From: Natrialbaceae archaeon B1-Br10_E2g27
Lineage (GTDB): Archaea; Halobacteriota; Halobacteria; Halobacteriales; Natrialbaceae
Direction: 5' to 3'
Length of the DNA stretch: 9,167 nt
Assembly: GCA_001563885.1 (NCBI GenBank)
Contig: LKMM01000081.1
Location: 1 to 9,167, forward strand
Position 1 is the first letter of the stretch; each line of letters begins with the position of its first letter. The notes under the pieces were generated by a model. That model had not been told where the DNA came from and made no database searches. It saw only the letters and a program-made list of their open reading frames with translations. The translations under genes were made by a program, and so were the position numbers. This document shows, piece after piece, positions 1 to 6,032 of the stretch.

Positions 1-2
1 AC

Positions 3-69
3 CGACTGGTTCGACCCATCAGTTCAGGCTTGCCAAAGCACTAGCGGATATCGCGTTTCGAACCAGTCG
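3..69. repeat. 12-bp perfect inverted repeat upstream of the kinase gene
   Basis: CGACTGGTTCGA at 3-14 is repeated as its exact reverse complement at 58-69, with 43 bases between the arms. The 5' flank holds no convincing gene: one plus frame is open from the window edge to a stop at 124-126, but it has few acidic residues and many A/T third positions, unlike the genes here. The repeat could be the hairpin of an upstream transcript's 3' end or a two-site operator. I infer no specific regulator. Confidence 0.6.
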
Positions 70-70
70 T

Positions 71-109
71 CGCTATGGAATTACTCCTATTCGGGAATAG
101 CCGCTATGG
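71..109. promoter_or_regulatory. Palindrome flanked by 8-base direct repeats, upstream of the kinase
   Basis: CTATTC-GG-GAATAG at 87-100 is a perfect dyad with a two-base centre. It is flanked by direct copies of CGCTATGG at 71-78 and 102-109. It lies 48 to 77 bases before the kinase ATG, where an operator could act. AT-rich stretches that might serve as a TATA box follow at about 109-116 and 122-131, but neither is a clear match. The regulatory role is inferred from symmetry and position only. Confidence 0.4.
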
Positions 110-147
110 TTAAACGACGGCTTTGAATATCATCTCCCAGAGAGCGT

Positions 148-2673
148 ATGTCTTGGCTTTATACCGGTTATCTACTCGGATTCGCCGTTGCCGGTTTGGC
201 CTGTCTGATTGGAGGTTACGGTGTTCGAACGCTCGCTCACCCTGACGTGCGGCGGGGACTCGCGGGATTGCTCTTGTTGACCGGTGTCTGGTCGTTGTTG
301 ACGACAGGTCAGCTGTTGGTCTCTTCGGAGTCGGCGATCCGTCTCGTCTACATCGCCTCGCTCGGAGTCGGTATCAGTACGGTTTTTGCGTGGCTGTATT
401 TCGCGTCGGCGTACAGCGGTCGCCAGTATCACCGCACCCGGACGGTTCGACTCCTCGGGGCAGGCATACTCGCTTCTATCCTCGCCGTAAAACTCACAAA
501 TCCGATTCACGGGATGTACTTCGACGTCCAGATGGCGACCGAGCCATTTCCACACGGTGAGTTGGTCCATTTTGCTCCACACTGGTTTGTTACGGGCTTT
601 TCCTACACTGCGGCCGGAATCGGGTTCTGGTTTCTCTATGAGGCATTTGCTGAGGCCAACTCGCAGCCGACGCTATTTTATCTACTCGTCGGTGCTACGG
701 CGTTGCCGGTCGTTCCCTACGTCGTCGCCCCGCACGTCGATTCTCTCTTACAGGTCAACTACGAACCACTTGGGGTAGCCGTCTTCGCGCTTGGCGTGTT
801 GTTCTTTGCCCGAAGCGAGTTCACTCAACTCAGTTCACCCGACCGGTCGTACATCGCCGACAGCATCTCCGAAGGTGCGATCATCATCGACGACGATGGA
901 CGGATCATCAACCACAACGACAGCGTCGCAACCATCTTCGATACCCTCTCGGAGCAACGACCGACGATAGAGGCCGTCAACGAGACGCTTGCCACACTCG
1001 AGCCGGGTGAAACTGCTATCTTTACCCGTGAGGTCGACGGACGCGAACGGACGTTCGAGGCACACCGAACGACACTCGAGGATGCGCCGATGGCGACAGC
1101 GGCGATTACTGTGACCGACGTTTCGACGATCGCACACATCGACGAGGTCACACAACTGTACCGTGAGATCAACGACGTACTCGTCGCCGGTGGAGGTCTC
1201 GAGCAACTCATGGCCACAGTCCCCGAGAAGTTGACCGAAATCGAGACGTATCCGTTCGCCTGGTTCTATGCGACCGGTGACGACGACGGCTACGTTGGTG
1301 GAGAGCCAACGGGCTACGTCGACGCACAACTTTCCGACGGGGGGCAAAGCGAACCCGTGTTGCTGGCCGCCCGAACCGGCCAGCGCCAACACACTGTGGT
1401 TGCCGATTCGGACGACCCCTGGGCGGTTGCTGCGGCCGACCGTGAGATCACCGAGTGTCTCGCCGTCCCAATGAAACTTCAGGGAGACAAACGCTACGTT
1501 CTCGGCGTCTACACTACCGCTCCCGACGGATTCAACGCATCGGAAATAACGCTGTTTACTGAGTTGGGTGAAGCAATTCCGCACGCACTCTCGGCGATCA
1601 GAGCCCACGAGGAAGCAACGGAGTTCCAGGAGGCGATTACCCACGCTGGCTATGCGATCTACATCACTGACACCGACGGGACGATCAGACACGTCAATCC
1701 GGCGTTCGAGGAGGTTACCGGCTACCCGCCGGAGGAAGCGATCGGCCAGACTCCTGGCATTTTCTCCTCCGGTGAGATGGGCGAGGAGTACTACGACCGC
1801 CTCTGGGCGACGATCTCAGCCGGCGACGTCTTCGAAGAGGAAATCGTGAACAAACGCCGTGGCGGCGATCGCTATCTGGCCAGACAGACGATCGCACCGG
1901 TCACCGACGACACGGGCGATCCCGTTGCGTTCGTCGCCGTCCAGATCGACATCACCGACCGCCACGTCCGGGAACAACGGCTGGCCGTCCTCAACCGAAT
2001 CCTCAGACACAACCTCCGCAACGAGATGAACATCGTCTCCGGCAGCGCGAAACTCGTCGAAGACGCCCTCGAGTCGTTCCCCGACGACAGCGAGCAAAGC
2101 ACGCGGGCAATCGAACGAATCGCCGATATCCAGGAACTGGCGAACTCGATCGTCACACGTGCAGAAAAGGCCCGGGAGATCGAGAAACTCCTAGAGCAAA
2201 CCCACGCCTCACGAGAGCCCGTTCCCGTCGAAGCCGTCCTCGAGTCGGTCCGTGACCGACTCCGTGAGACATCGCTCGAGTGGTCGATCGACGTTGCCGA
2301 AGCTGTCGACGGCCGGTTGGTCGATCACGAACTGATCAGGATCGTCGACGAACTCATCGAAAATGCAATCGAACACACTGACAGCTCCAACCCAGTCGTC
2401 GAGGTGACGGTCGAAGATACCGAGGATGGGGAGGTTAGCATCATCGTCGCTGACAATGGCTCCGGGCTCTCCGAACAGGAGTTGGCGATTCTCGACGAAG
2501 AAGTCGAGACACAACTTACCCACGGCAGCGGCCTCGGCCTCTGGATGGTCACCTGGTTGCTCACCTACTGTGGTGGCTCGATAACCGCAACGACAGACGA
2601 CGGAGGCACCACCCTCGAGATCCTCGTCCCGGAACGTCAGGCTCGTGAGCGGGTCAAACCGCCGAGCATGTAG
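148..2673 (+). CDS. Membrane sensor histidine kinase (7TM-PAS-GAF-PAS-HATPase)
   Basis: An 841-residue signalling kinase, expected to sense a ligand or membrane state and phosphorylate a response regulator. Residues 1-225 hold about seven hydrophobic helices of the 7TM type common in haloarchaeal kinases, including NPIHGMYF at 119-124 and neighbours. A first PAS domain spans about 232-325, a GAF-like domain about 335-485, and a second PAS about 490-608 (ITDTDGTIRHVNPAFEEVTG). The H-box LRHNLRNEM puts the phospho-acceptor at His621. The ATPase shows the N-box IVDELIENAIEH (Asn739), DNGSG at 769-773 and GSGLGLWMV from 793. All catalytic motifs look intact, so it should be active. There is no receiver domain and no regulator gene nearby, so it is an orphan kinase whose signal and partner cannot be read here. 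The ATG at 148 places the first helix at the N-terminus; no Shine-Dalgarno site is seen. Confidence 0.93.
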   Translation: MSWLYTGYLLGFAVAGLACLIGGYGVRTLAHPDVRRGLAGLLLLTGVWSLLTTGQLLVSSESAIRLVYIASLGVGISTVFAWLYFASAYSGRQYHRTRTVRLLGAGILASILAVKLTNPIHGMYFDVQMATEPFPHGELVHFAPHWFVTGFSYTAAGIGFWFLYEAFAEANSQPTLFYLLVGATALPVVPYVVAPHVDSLLQVNYEPLGVAVFALGVLFFARSEFTQLSSPDRSYIADSISEGAIIIDDDGRIINHNDSVATIFDTLSEQRPTIEAVNETLATLEPGETAIFTREVDGRERTFEAHRTTLEDAPMATAAITVTDVSTIAHIDEVTQLYREINDVLVAGGGLEQLMATVPEKLTEIETYPFAWFYATGDDDGYVGGEPTGYVDAQLSDGGQSEPVLLAARTGQRQHTVVADSDDPWAVAAADREITECLAVPMKLQGDKRYVLGVYTTAPDGFNASEITLFTELGEAIPHALSAIRAHEEATEFQEAITHAGYAIYITDTDGTIRHVNPAFEEVTGYPPEEAIGQTPGIFSSGEMGEEYYDRLWATISAGDVFEEEIVNKRRGGDRYLARQTIAPVTDDTGDPVAFVAVQIDITDRHVREQRLAVLNRILRHNLRNEMNIVSGSAKLVEDALESFPDDSEQSTRAIERIADIQELANSIVTRAEKAREIEKLLEQTHASREPVPVEAVLESVRDRLRETSLEWSIDVAEAVDGRLVDHELIRIVDELIENAIEHTDSSNPVVEVTVEDTEDGEVSIIVADNGSGLSEQELAILDEEVETQLTHGSGLGLWMVTWLLTYCGGSITATTDDGGTTLEILVPERQARERVKPPSM

Positions 2674-2695
2674 TCCATTCTACGTGTCGACTGAT

Positions 2696-2715
2696 GTATA
2701 AACGGTCGTTCATAC
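2696..2715. repeat. Imperfect dyad between the convergent kinase and hisB genes
   Basis: GTATAAACG at 2696-2704 and CGTTCATAC at 2707-2715 form 9-base arms with one mismatch and a two-base centre. It lies 22 bases after the kinase stop, in the 77-base gap between two converging genes. It may help end transcription or be a binding site. No strong T-run follows it, so a terminator role is uncertain. Confidence 0.25.
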
Positions 2716-2750
2716 TCGAGTTTACCCACCAGTGCAGGCGTGGAATGCCA

Positions 2751-3338
2751 CTACAGACTTCCTTTCGTACTCGGAGTCCCCTCACGCCGTTTGTCAATTC
2801 TGGTGGCGTCGTCGAGCGACCGTGCGAGCGTCTTGAAGAGGGCTTCGACCTCGTGGTGGGCGTTCTCGCCGTCGACTGACAGATGCAACGTCAATCCGGC
2901 GTTCATCGCAAGCGACTCCGCGAAGTGTCTCGCCATATCGCTCGTAAACGCACCGATCGACTCCTGTGAGAACGATCCCTCGAAATAAAATCGCGGCCGG
3001 CCGCTGACGTCGACGACGGCGCTGGCGACGGCCTCATCCAGTGGCACCTGCCGATCTGCATACCGGACGATTCCCGATCGATCGCCGAGTGCCTCGTCGA
3101 ACGCCGTGCCGAGGACGATTGCGACGTCCTCGACCGTGTGGTGGTCGTCGATCTCGAGATCGCCGTCACACGAAATCTCGAGATCGAACAACCCGTGTTT
3201 GGCCAGCGCACAGAGCATGTGATCAAAAAAGCCGATACCGGTTTCGACGTCGCCACTGCCGTGGCCGTCGACTGCGAGCGTACACTCGATCGTCGTCTCG
3301 GCTGTCTCCCGCGTAACCGTCGCCGCTCGTTCGCTCAT
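2751..3338 (-). CDS. hisB: Imidazoleglycerol-phosphate dehydratase
   Basis: HisB removes water from imidazoleglycerol phosphate to give imidazole-acetol phosphate, the sixth chain-building step of histidine synthesis, in the cytosol. The 195-residue protein is the monofunctional dehydratase, without the fused phosphatase of some proteobacteria. Family signatures are present: TGIGFFDHML at 33-42 (His40), the metal-binding DDHHTVEDVAI at 64-74, HFAESLAMNAGLTLHL at 138-153, and the second metal motif ENAHHEVEALFK at 158-169. The enzyme normally forms a manganese-containing 24-mer. The ATG at 3338 gives a normal N-terminus; no Shine-Dalgarno site is seen. No other his gene is in the window, which agrees with the scattered his genes of haloarchaea. 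It converges on the kinase gene and shares a 266-base upstream region with the plus-strand membrane protein gene. Confidence 0.96.
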   Translation of the reverse strand: MSERAATVTRETAETTIECTLAVDGHGSGDVETGIGFFDHMLCALAKHGLFDLEISCDGDLEIDDHHTVEDVAIVLGTAFDEALGDRSGIVRYADRQVPLDEAVASAVVDVSGRPRFYFEGSFSQESIGAFTSDMARHFAESLAMNAGLTLHLSVDGENAHHEVEALFKTLARSLDDATRIDKRREGTPSTKGSL

Positions 3339-3411
3339 GTCGGGTCGGTCGCACTACGAGTACAAGGCGGTTGCGCTCGTCGGTTGTTCAGTCGACTGGC
3401 AGTCAATTCTG

Positions 3412-3430
3412 TTCGTTGGAATCCAACGAA
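3412..3430. promoter_or_regulatory. 19-base palindrome, likely operator
   Basis: TTCGTTGGA at 3412-3420 and TCCAACGAA at 3422-3430 are exact reverse complements around one central base. A dyad this tight suits a dimeric transcription factor better than an RNA hairpin. It sits in the region between hisB and the small membrane protein gene. Read towards hisB it lies just where a transcript from the TATA-like box at 3455-3466 would begin; read the other way it is about 25 bases upstream of that box. The regulator and target gene are not known. Confidence 0.5.
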
Positions 3431-3454
3431 TAAACGAAACAGCATCAGAGAGAG

Positions 3455-3466
3455 CTATAAAATATC
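3455..3466. promoter_or_regulatory. Strong TATA-like box in the hisB upstream region
   Basis: CTATAAAATATC is the clearest TATA-like stretch in the window and is nearly symmetric, so direction is ambiguous. A minus-strand transcript would start near 3433 and give hisB a leader of about 95 bases. A plus-strand transcript would start near 3486, more than 100 bases before the next convincing start codon. The surrounding 3339-3604 is AT-rich and has no convincing gene. It also holds a small dyad, AAAACG-T-CGTTTT, at 3489-3501. Confidence 0.45.
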
Positions 3467-3551
3467 TAAGCGCCGCTAAAAGCATTAAAAAACGTCGTTT
3501 TGAAGACACTACCTGGGTGAAACGAGGCGAAACTACGCCAATGTTCGGTCC

Positions 3552-3594
3552 GTTATATCATGTCCAGGCTGAATGTCGTATCTACGAAGAGGTG
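3552..3594 (+). promoter_or_regulatory. TATA-like box and Shine-Dalgarno site of the small membrane protein gene
   Basis: GTTATATCAT at 3552-3561 is TATA-like, so transcription could begin around 3583. GAGGTG at 3589-3594 matches the archaeal Shine-Dalgarno sequence and lies 10 bases before the ATG at 3605. This supports the start at 3605 over the in-frame ATG at 3560, which would lie within or beside the TATA-like box. Confidence 0.45.
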
Positions 3595-3604
3595 TATCCG
3601 ATCT

Positions 3605-3865
3605 ATGTCGAACCACTCCCCGCTTTCGAACGAATCGCTTACTCCGTCAAGCCCTGAGACGGAACAAGGTACTGTACGGACAGTCCTCCGAACGGTCACC
3701 GGCCCAGCACAGTTCCTGTCGTTTTGGATCGCGATCGCGCTCCCGTTTGTCCACCTCCCATTGCTCGCACAGGGACTCGGCGATCCGGCTGTCACGCTGA
3801 CGTTTCTCACCCTCCTCGCGGTCAACGTCCTCGCGCTGTACGTCGGTCACGACTACAACCAGTGA
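3605..3865 (+). CDS. Small two-helix membrane protein, function unknown
   Basis: An 86-residue protein I cannot assign to a named family. The first 32 residues are polar and rich in Ser, Thr and Pro. Two hydrophobic helices follow, about residues 36-57 (FLSFWIAIALPFVHLPLL) and 62-81 (TLTFLTLLAVNVLALYVG), with a short loop holding GDPA between them and a short polar tail. Its form is that of a small integral membrane protein, possibly a subunit or modulator of a larger complex, but nothing shows which. The start at 3605 was chosen for its Shine-Dalgarno site; an in-frame ATG at 3560 would add 15 residues. The zinc-ribbon-like gene follows 67 bases downstream on the same strand, so the two may be co-transcribed, although that spacing also allows a separate promoter. 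Confidence 0.7.
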   Translation: MSNHSPLSNESLTPSSPETEQGTVRTVLRTVTGPAQFLSFWIAIALPFVHLPLLAQGLGDPAVTLTFLTLLAVNVLALYVGHDYNQ

Positions 3866-3932
3866 CGGCTCGAGTCGACGGGTTGCACACTCCGGCGTGG
3901 TCATTAGGCAGCCAGCGAACCAGCGAAGCAAC

Positions 3933-4283
3933 ATGAGCCAGACTGCAGACGACGCCGCTCACATGGAGCTTACTCCTGACACCTGGCACCAGACCGATGA
4001 TGGTACCTACTATCTCGACTGCCCGGAGTGTGGCTCGGTTGCCTCGCTGATGAACGTCGTCGCACACGGCCGGTGTAACGGCTATCTCGACCAGTATGAG
4101 GACGAAACCGAACGCGACGAAGAAGCGTCCGACTGCACCGCAAAGCTATGGCTCGAGCTCGGGTACACCTCCGATCCCGAAAACAACGATACCGTCGGCG
4201 AGGCTGCAAGCGAGGCCGAAGCCGGCAAAGGCGTCGCCGCCGAAGGCGAGCCCCCGGGAGCCGACGGGACCGTCGAAGAGTAA
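3933..4283 (+). CDS. Small acidic zinc-ribbon-like protein, function unknown
   Basis: A 116-residue, very acidic cytosolic protein. Four cysteines sit in a likely zinc site: Cys30 and Cys33 (DCPECGS), Cys48 (GRCNGYLDQ) and Cys68 (SDCTAKLW); His45 may also take part. The spread of the cysteines resembles a zinc ribbon but matches no family I can name with certainty. The core is about residues 12-85. Residues 86-116 are low-complexity Ala, Glu and Gly and are probably disordered, a common haloarchaeal tail. The start at 3933 is the first ATG after the gap; an in-frame ATG at 3963 (MELTPDTW) is a fair alternative, and an upstream GTG at 3897 is less likely. No Shine-Dalgarno site is seen. It ends 29 bases from the converging protease gene. 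A role in nucleic acid or protein binding is only inferred. Confidence 0.75.
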   Translation: MSQTADDAAHMELTPDTWHQTDDGTYYLDCPECGSVASLMNVVAHGRCNGYLDQYEDETERDEEASDCTAKLWLELGYTSDPENNDTVGEAASEAEAGKGVAAEGEPPGADGTVEE

Positions 4284-4312
4284 GACTGTTCAGACCGGCA
4301 TACCGGCCCCGT

Positions 4313-5284
4313 TCACTCGCGGTCGGCCTCAAGCGCCGAGAGCGCCTCTAAGCGATTACTTGTCGGTGGATGGGTGTCGAACAGCCATCGCTCTATGCGA
4401 TACAACCACCCGTATGAGGGCTCGATGTCGCCCTCGGGGCCGAGCAGCACGTCCTCGAGATCGCGTGGCTCAAGCGGGAGAATCGATAGCGCGGAGATGC
4501 CCGATGCCTCGCGCAGATCACGGGTGGGTCTCGCCTCGATCTCTCGGTCCAGTGTCTCGAGAGCGCTTGCGAGCGTTGCGGGCGAGCCTGTCAGTTCGGC
4601 CGCAGCCCGATCGGCGGCCACCTCCCTGGCCCTCGAGAGCCGGGCGGTGATCGTCCGCCCGAGTACCCAGAAGACGTTTGCGACCAGCATCAGCGGAAGG
4701 AGGAAAAAGAGTCCCCGGTTGGGGTCGTCCACGGCGGGGCCTTCGATACGCGAGCGGAGGCCACCAGCGAGAACGACGGGCATCGAGAGAATTGTCATAA
4801 CCATCGCGTCACGATTTTTGACGTGAGCGAGTTCGTGGGCGATGACTGCCTCGAGTTGCGCAGCCGAGAGGGCGTCGATCGTGCCGAGTGAAAGCACCAG
4901 ATGAACGTTTCCCGGCCGAAATCCAACGGCCAGCGCTTCGGGCGTTCGTCGATCCGAGATGGCGATCGTCGGGACGGGAACGCCGAATTGAGCGGCGACG
5001 CGGGTTGTTATCTGATAAACCTCGGGTGCTGTCTCCTCGTCGACCGGATAGGCATCCGCACGGCGTTCGATCGTCTCGAGTTGGCGGTACTCGAGGGTAC
5101 CGATGCCGACGAGCACCCCGGCGGTGACGAGGGTCGCGACGAGGCCGGGAGCGCTGCCACCGAACATCGCAAATAGGCCATAGAAGACGAGCCAGATTCC
5201 GGCGAGAAAGCCAGCGGTGGTACTCACGAGTGCGAGGACGGTTCCTGCCATCCGAAGTTGTAGTATACGGTGGGCGGAGGGCAT
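4313..5284 (-). CDS. htpX: HtpX-like M48 family membrane metalloprotease
   Basis: A 323-residue zinc protease of the HtpX/M48 type, which cuts damaged or misfolded membrane proteins on the cytosolic side. Two N-terminal helices lie at about residues 12-40 and 46-64. The zinc motif HELAH is at 150-154, inside AVIAHELAHVKNRDAM, with the third zinc ligand Glu221 in SRAREVAADRAAAEL. More hydrophobic helices at about 161-175 and 192-210 complete the usual four. FDTHPPTSNRLEAL at 302-315 is the conserved C-terminal motif. Length and motifs are complete. The ATG at 5284 lies 25 bases from the TATA-like box at 5305-5313, which suggests a leaderless mRNA separate from cysE, whose stop is 47 bases upstream. 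M48 members are similar to one another, so the symbol rests on family resemblance rather than proven orthology. Confidence 0.9.
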   Translation of the reverse strand: MPSAHRILQLRMAGTVLALVSTTAGFLAGIWLVFYGLFAMFGGSAPGLVATLVTAGVLVGIGTLEYRQLETIERRADAYPVDEETAPEVYQITTRVAAQFGVPVPTIAISDRRTPEALAVGFRPGNVHLVLSLGTIDALSAAQLEAVIAHELAHVKNRDAMVMTILSMPVVLAGGLRSRIEGPAVDDPNRGLFFLLPLMLVANVFWVLGRTITARLSRAREVAADRAAAELTGSPATLASALETLDREIEARPTRDLREASGISALSILPLEPRDLEDVLLGPEGDIEPSYGWLYRIERWLFDTHPPTSNRLEALSALEADRE

Positions 5285-5304
5285 AGCCGATAGTTCGCTT
5301 GGCT

Positions 5305-5313
5305 GATAAAAAG
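5305..5313 (-). promoter_or_regulatory. TATA-like box of the htpX-like gene
   Basis: Read on the minus strand this is CTTTTTATC, centred about 25 bases before the ATG at 5284. That is the spacing expected if the transcript begins at or next to the start codon. It lies in the 47-base gap after cysE, so the protease probably does not depend on cysE transcription. Confidence 0.6.
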
Positions 5314-5331
5314 CTTGACCAACTGTCGACG

Positions 5332-5844
5332 TTAGTCGTCGATCCGTCGTGCCGGCACGCCAACGACCGTCGCATCGGGTTCGACATCGTCGGTGACGAC
5401 CGATCCCGCACCGACCGACACACCTCTACCGATCGTGATATCACCCAGCAGGGTCGCGTTCGCACCGATCCTGACCCCGCTTTCGACCGTCGGATGGCGT
5501 TTGACCGGTTCGTTGCGATCGCCGCCGAGGGTAACCCCGTGATACATGTGCACATCGTCGCCGATTTCGGCTGTTTCACCGATAACGACGCCCATCCCAT
5601 GGTCGATCGTCACCCGGCGACCGATCGTCGCCCCCGGATGGATCTCGACGCCCGTCAGCAGCCGAATCACGTGTGAAAGCACTCGAGCAAGCAGCCGAAA
5701 CTCGGCGTTCCAGAGCCGATGGGCGATCCGGTGGCCCCAGACGGCGTGAACCCCCGGATAGGTGAGCGCCACCTCGAGACACCGCGTTGCAGCGGGGTCG
5801 CGGTCACACATCGCCCGCGTATCCTCACGCAGCCGTCGAATCAT
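5332..5844 (-). CDS. cysE: Serine O-acetyltransferase
   Basis: CysE moves an acetyl group from acetyl-CoA to L-serine, giving O-acetylserine for cysteine synthesis in the cytosol. The 170-residue protein is the short form with a reduced N-terminal helical domain (about 1-60) and a left-handed beta-helix of hexapeptide repeats from about 65. Family motifs are VEIHPGATIG at 66-75, DHGMGVVIGE at 81-90, YHGVTLGG at 101-108 and KRHPTV at 115-120. His82 and His117 match the catalytic histidines of E. coli CysE. The ATG at 5844 gives the normal N-terminus (MIRRLREDTRAM); a GTG at 5946 would add 34 residues unlike the family and in a region better read as another gene. The ATG overlaps the stop of the cysteine-rich small ORF, so its translation is probably coupled to that ORF. 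No cysteine synthase gene is nearby. Confidence 0.93.
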   Translation of the reverse strand: MIRRLREDTRAMCDRDPAATRCLEVALTYPGVHAVWGHRIAHRLWNAEFRLLARVLSHVIRLLTGVEIHPGATIGRRVTIDHGMGVVIGETAEIGDDVHMYHGVTLGGDRNEPVKRHPTVESGVRIGANATLLGDITIGRGVSVGAGSVVTDDVEPDATVVGVPARRIDD

Positions 5845-5969
5845 TGCTCGAGGTCCGTTCTGGACGGGCGCTGTGCAGGCGATGCGACGACCGGGCGAAG
5901 ACAACACCGACCCGCGACGTGATGTGGCTCGTTCCGCTCGATACACGCGACGCAGTCGGTGTCAGTCAT
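5841..5969 (-). CDS. Cysteine-rich 42-residue ORF overlapping the cysE start
   Basis: This short ORF codes for 42 residues: MTDTDCVACIERNEPHHV is the first part, followed by a Cys-Cys pair at 22-23. Cysteines lie at 6, 9, 22 and 23, with His16 and His17 between them, an arrangement able to bind zinc (CxxC...HH...CC). It begins with ATG, and an AT-rich box is centred about 29 bases upstream, which fits a leaderless mRNA starting at this codon. Its TGA overlaps the cysE ATG as ATGA, so ribosomes finishing here could restart on cysE. Codon choice is GC-rich at third positions like its neighbours. It has no family I recognise. Possible roles are a cysteine-sensing leader peptide for cysE or a small zinc or thiol protein; these are inferences. 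The chance that it is merely a 5' leader with an accidental ORF remains real. Confidence 0.6.
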   Translation of the reverse strand: MTDTDCVACIERNEPHHVAGRCCLRPVVASPAQRPSRTDLEQ

Positions 5970-5991
5970 GGATTCGACTAGCGAAACACGG

Positions 5992-6001
5992 CGGCTAAAA
6001 G
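5992..6001 (-). promoter_or_regulatory. TATA-like box of the small ORF-cysE unit
   Basis: On the minus strand this reads CCTTTTAGCC. It is centred about 29 bases before the ATG at 5969, so the predicted transcript starts at the small ORF and not at cysE, which begins 125 bases further on. No similar box stands at the right distance from the cysE ATG. Confidence 0.5.
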
Positions 6002-6032
6002 GGTTCGCTTCCGGACCTCCGGCACAGTCGGT

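Noticed and set aside
835..1692. Long minus-strand ORF of 285 codons inside the kinase gene
   Set aside because: It lies wholly antisense to a kinase with intact domains, and its product is a Val/Arg/Asp-rich string without any motif. Such shadows are common in GC-rich haloarchaeal genes.
3337..3657. Plus-strand ORF of 106 codons in the hisB upstream region
   Set aside because: It runs across the palindrome and TATA box, has a basic, non-haloarchaeal composition, shows no motif, and overlaps the better-supported membrane protein start.
4295..4306. CCGG-CATA-CCGG hairpin between the zinc-ribbon and htpX-like genes
   Set aside because: The stem is only four pairs and has no T-run. Short CG-rich dyads are expected by chance in DNA of this composition.
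4809..5600. Minus-strand ORF of 263 codons across htpX and cysE
   Set aside because: Arg- and Ser-rich shadow in another frame of two clear genes on the same strand.
5845..5946. 34-residue N-terminal extension of cysE from a GTG
   Set aside because: The extension is unlike other serine O-acetyltransferases, has no start signals, and occupies bases better read as the cysteine-rich small ORF.
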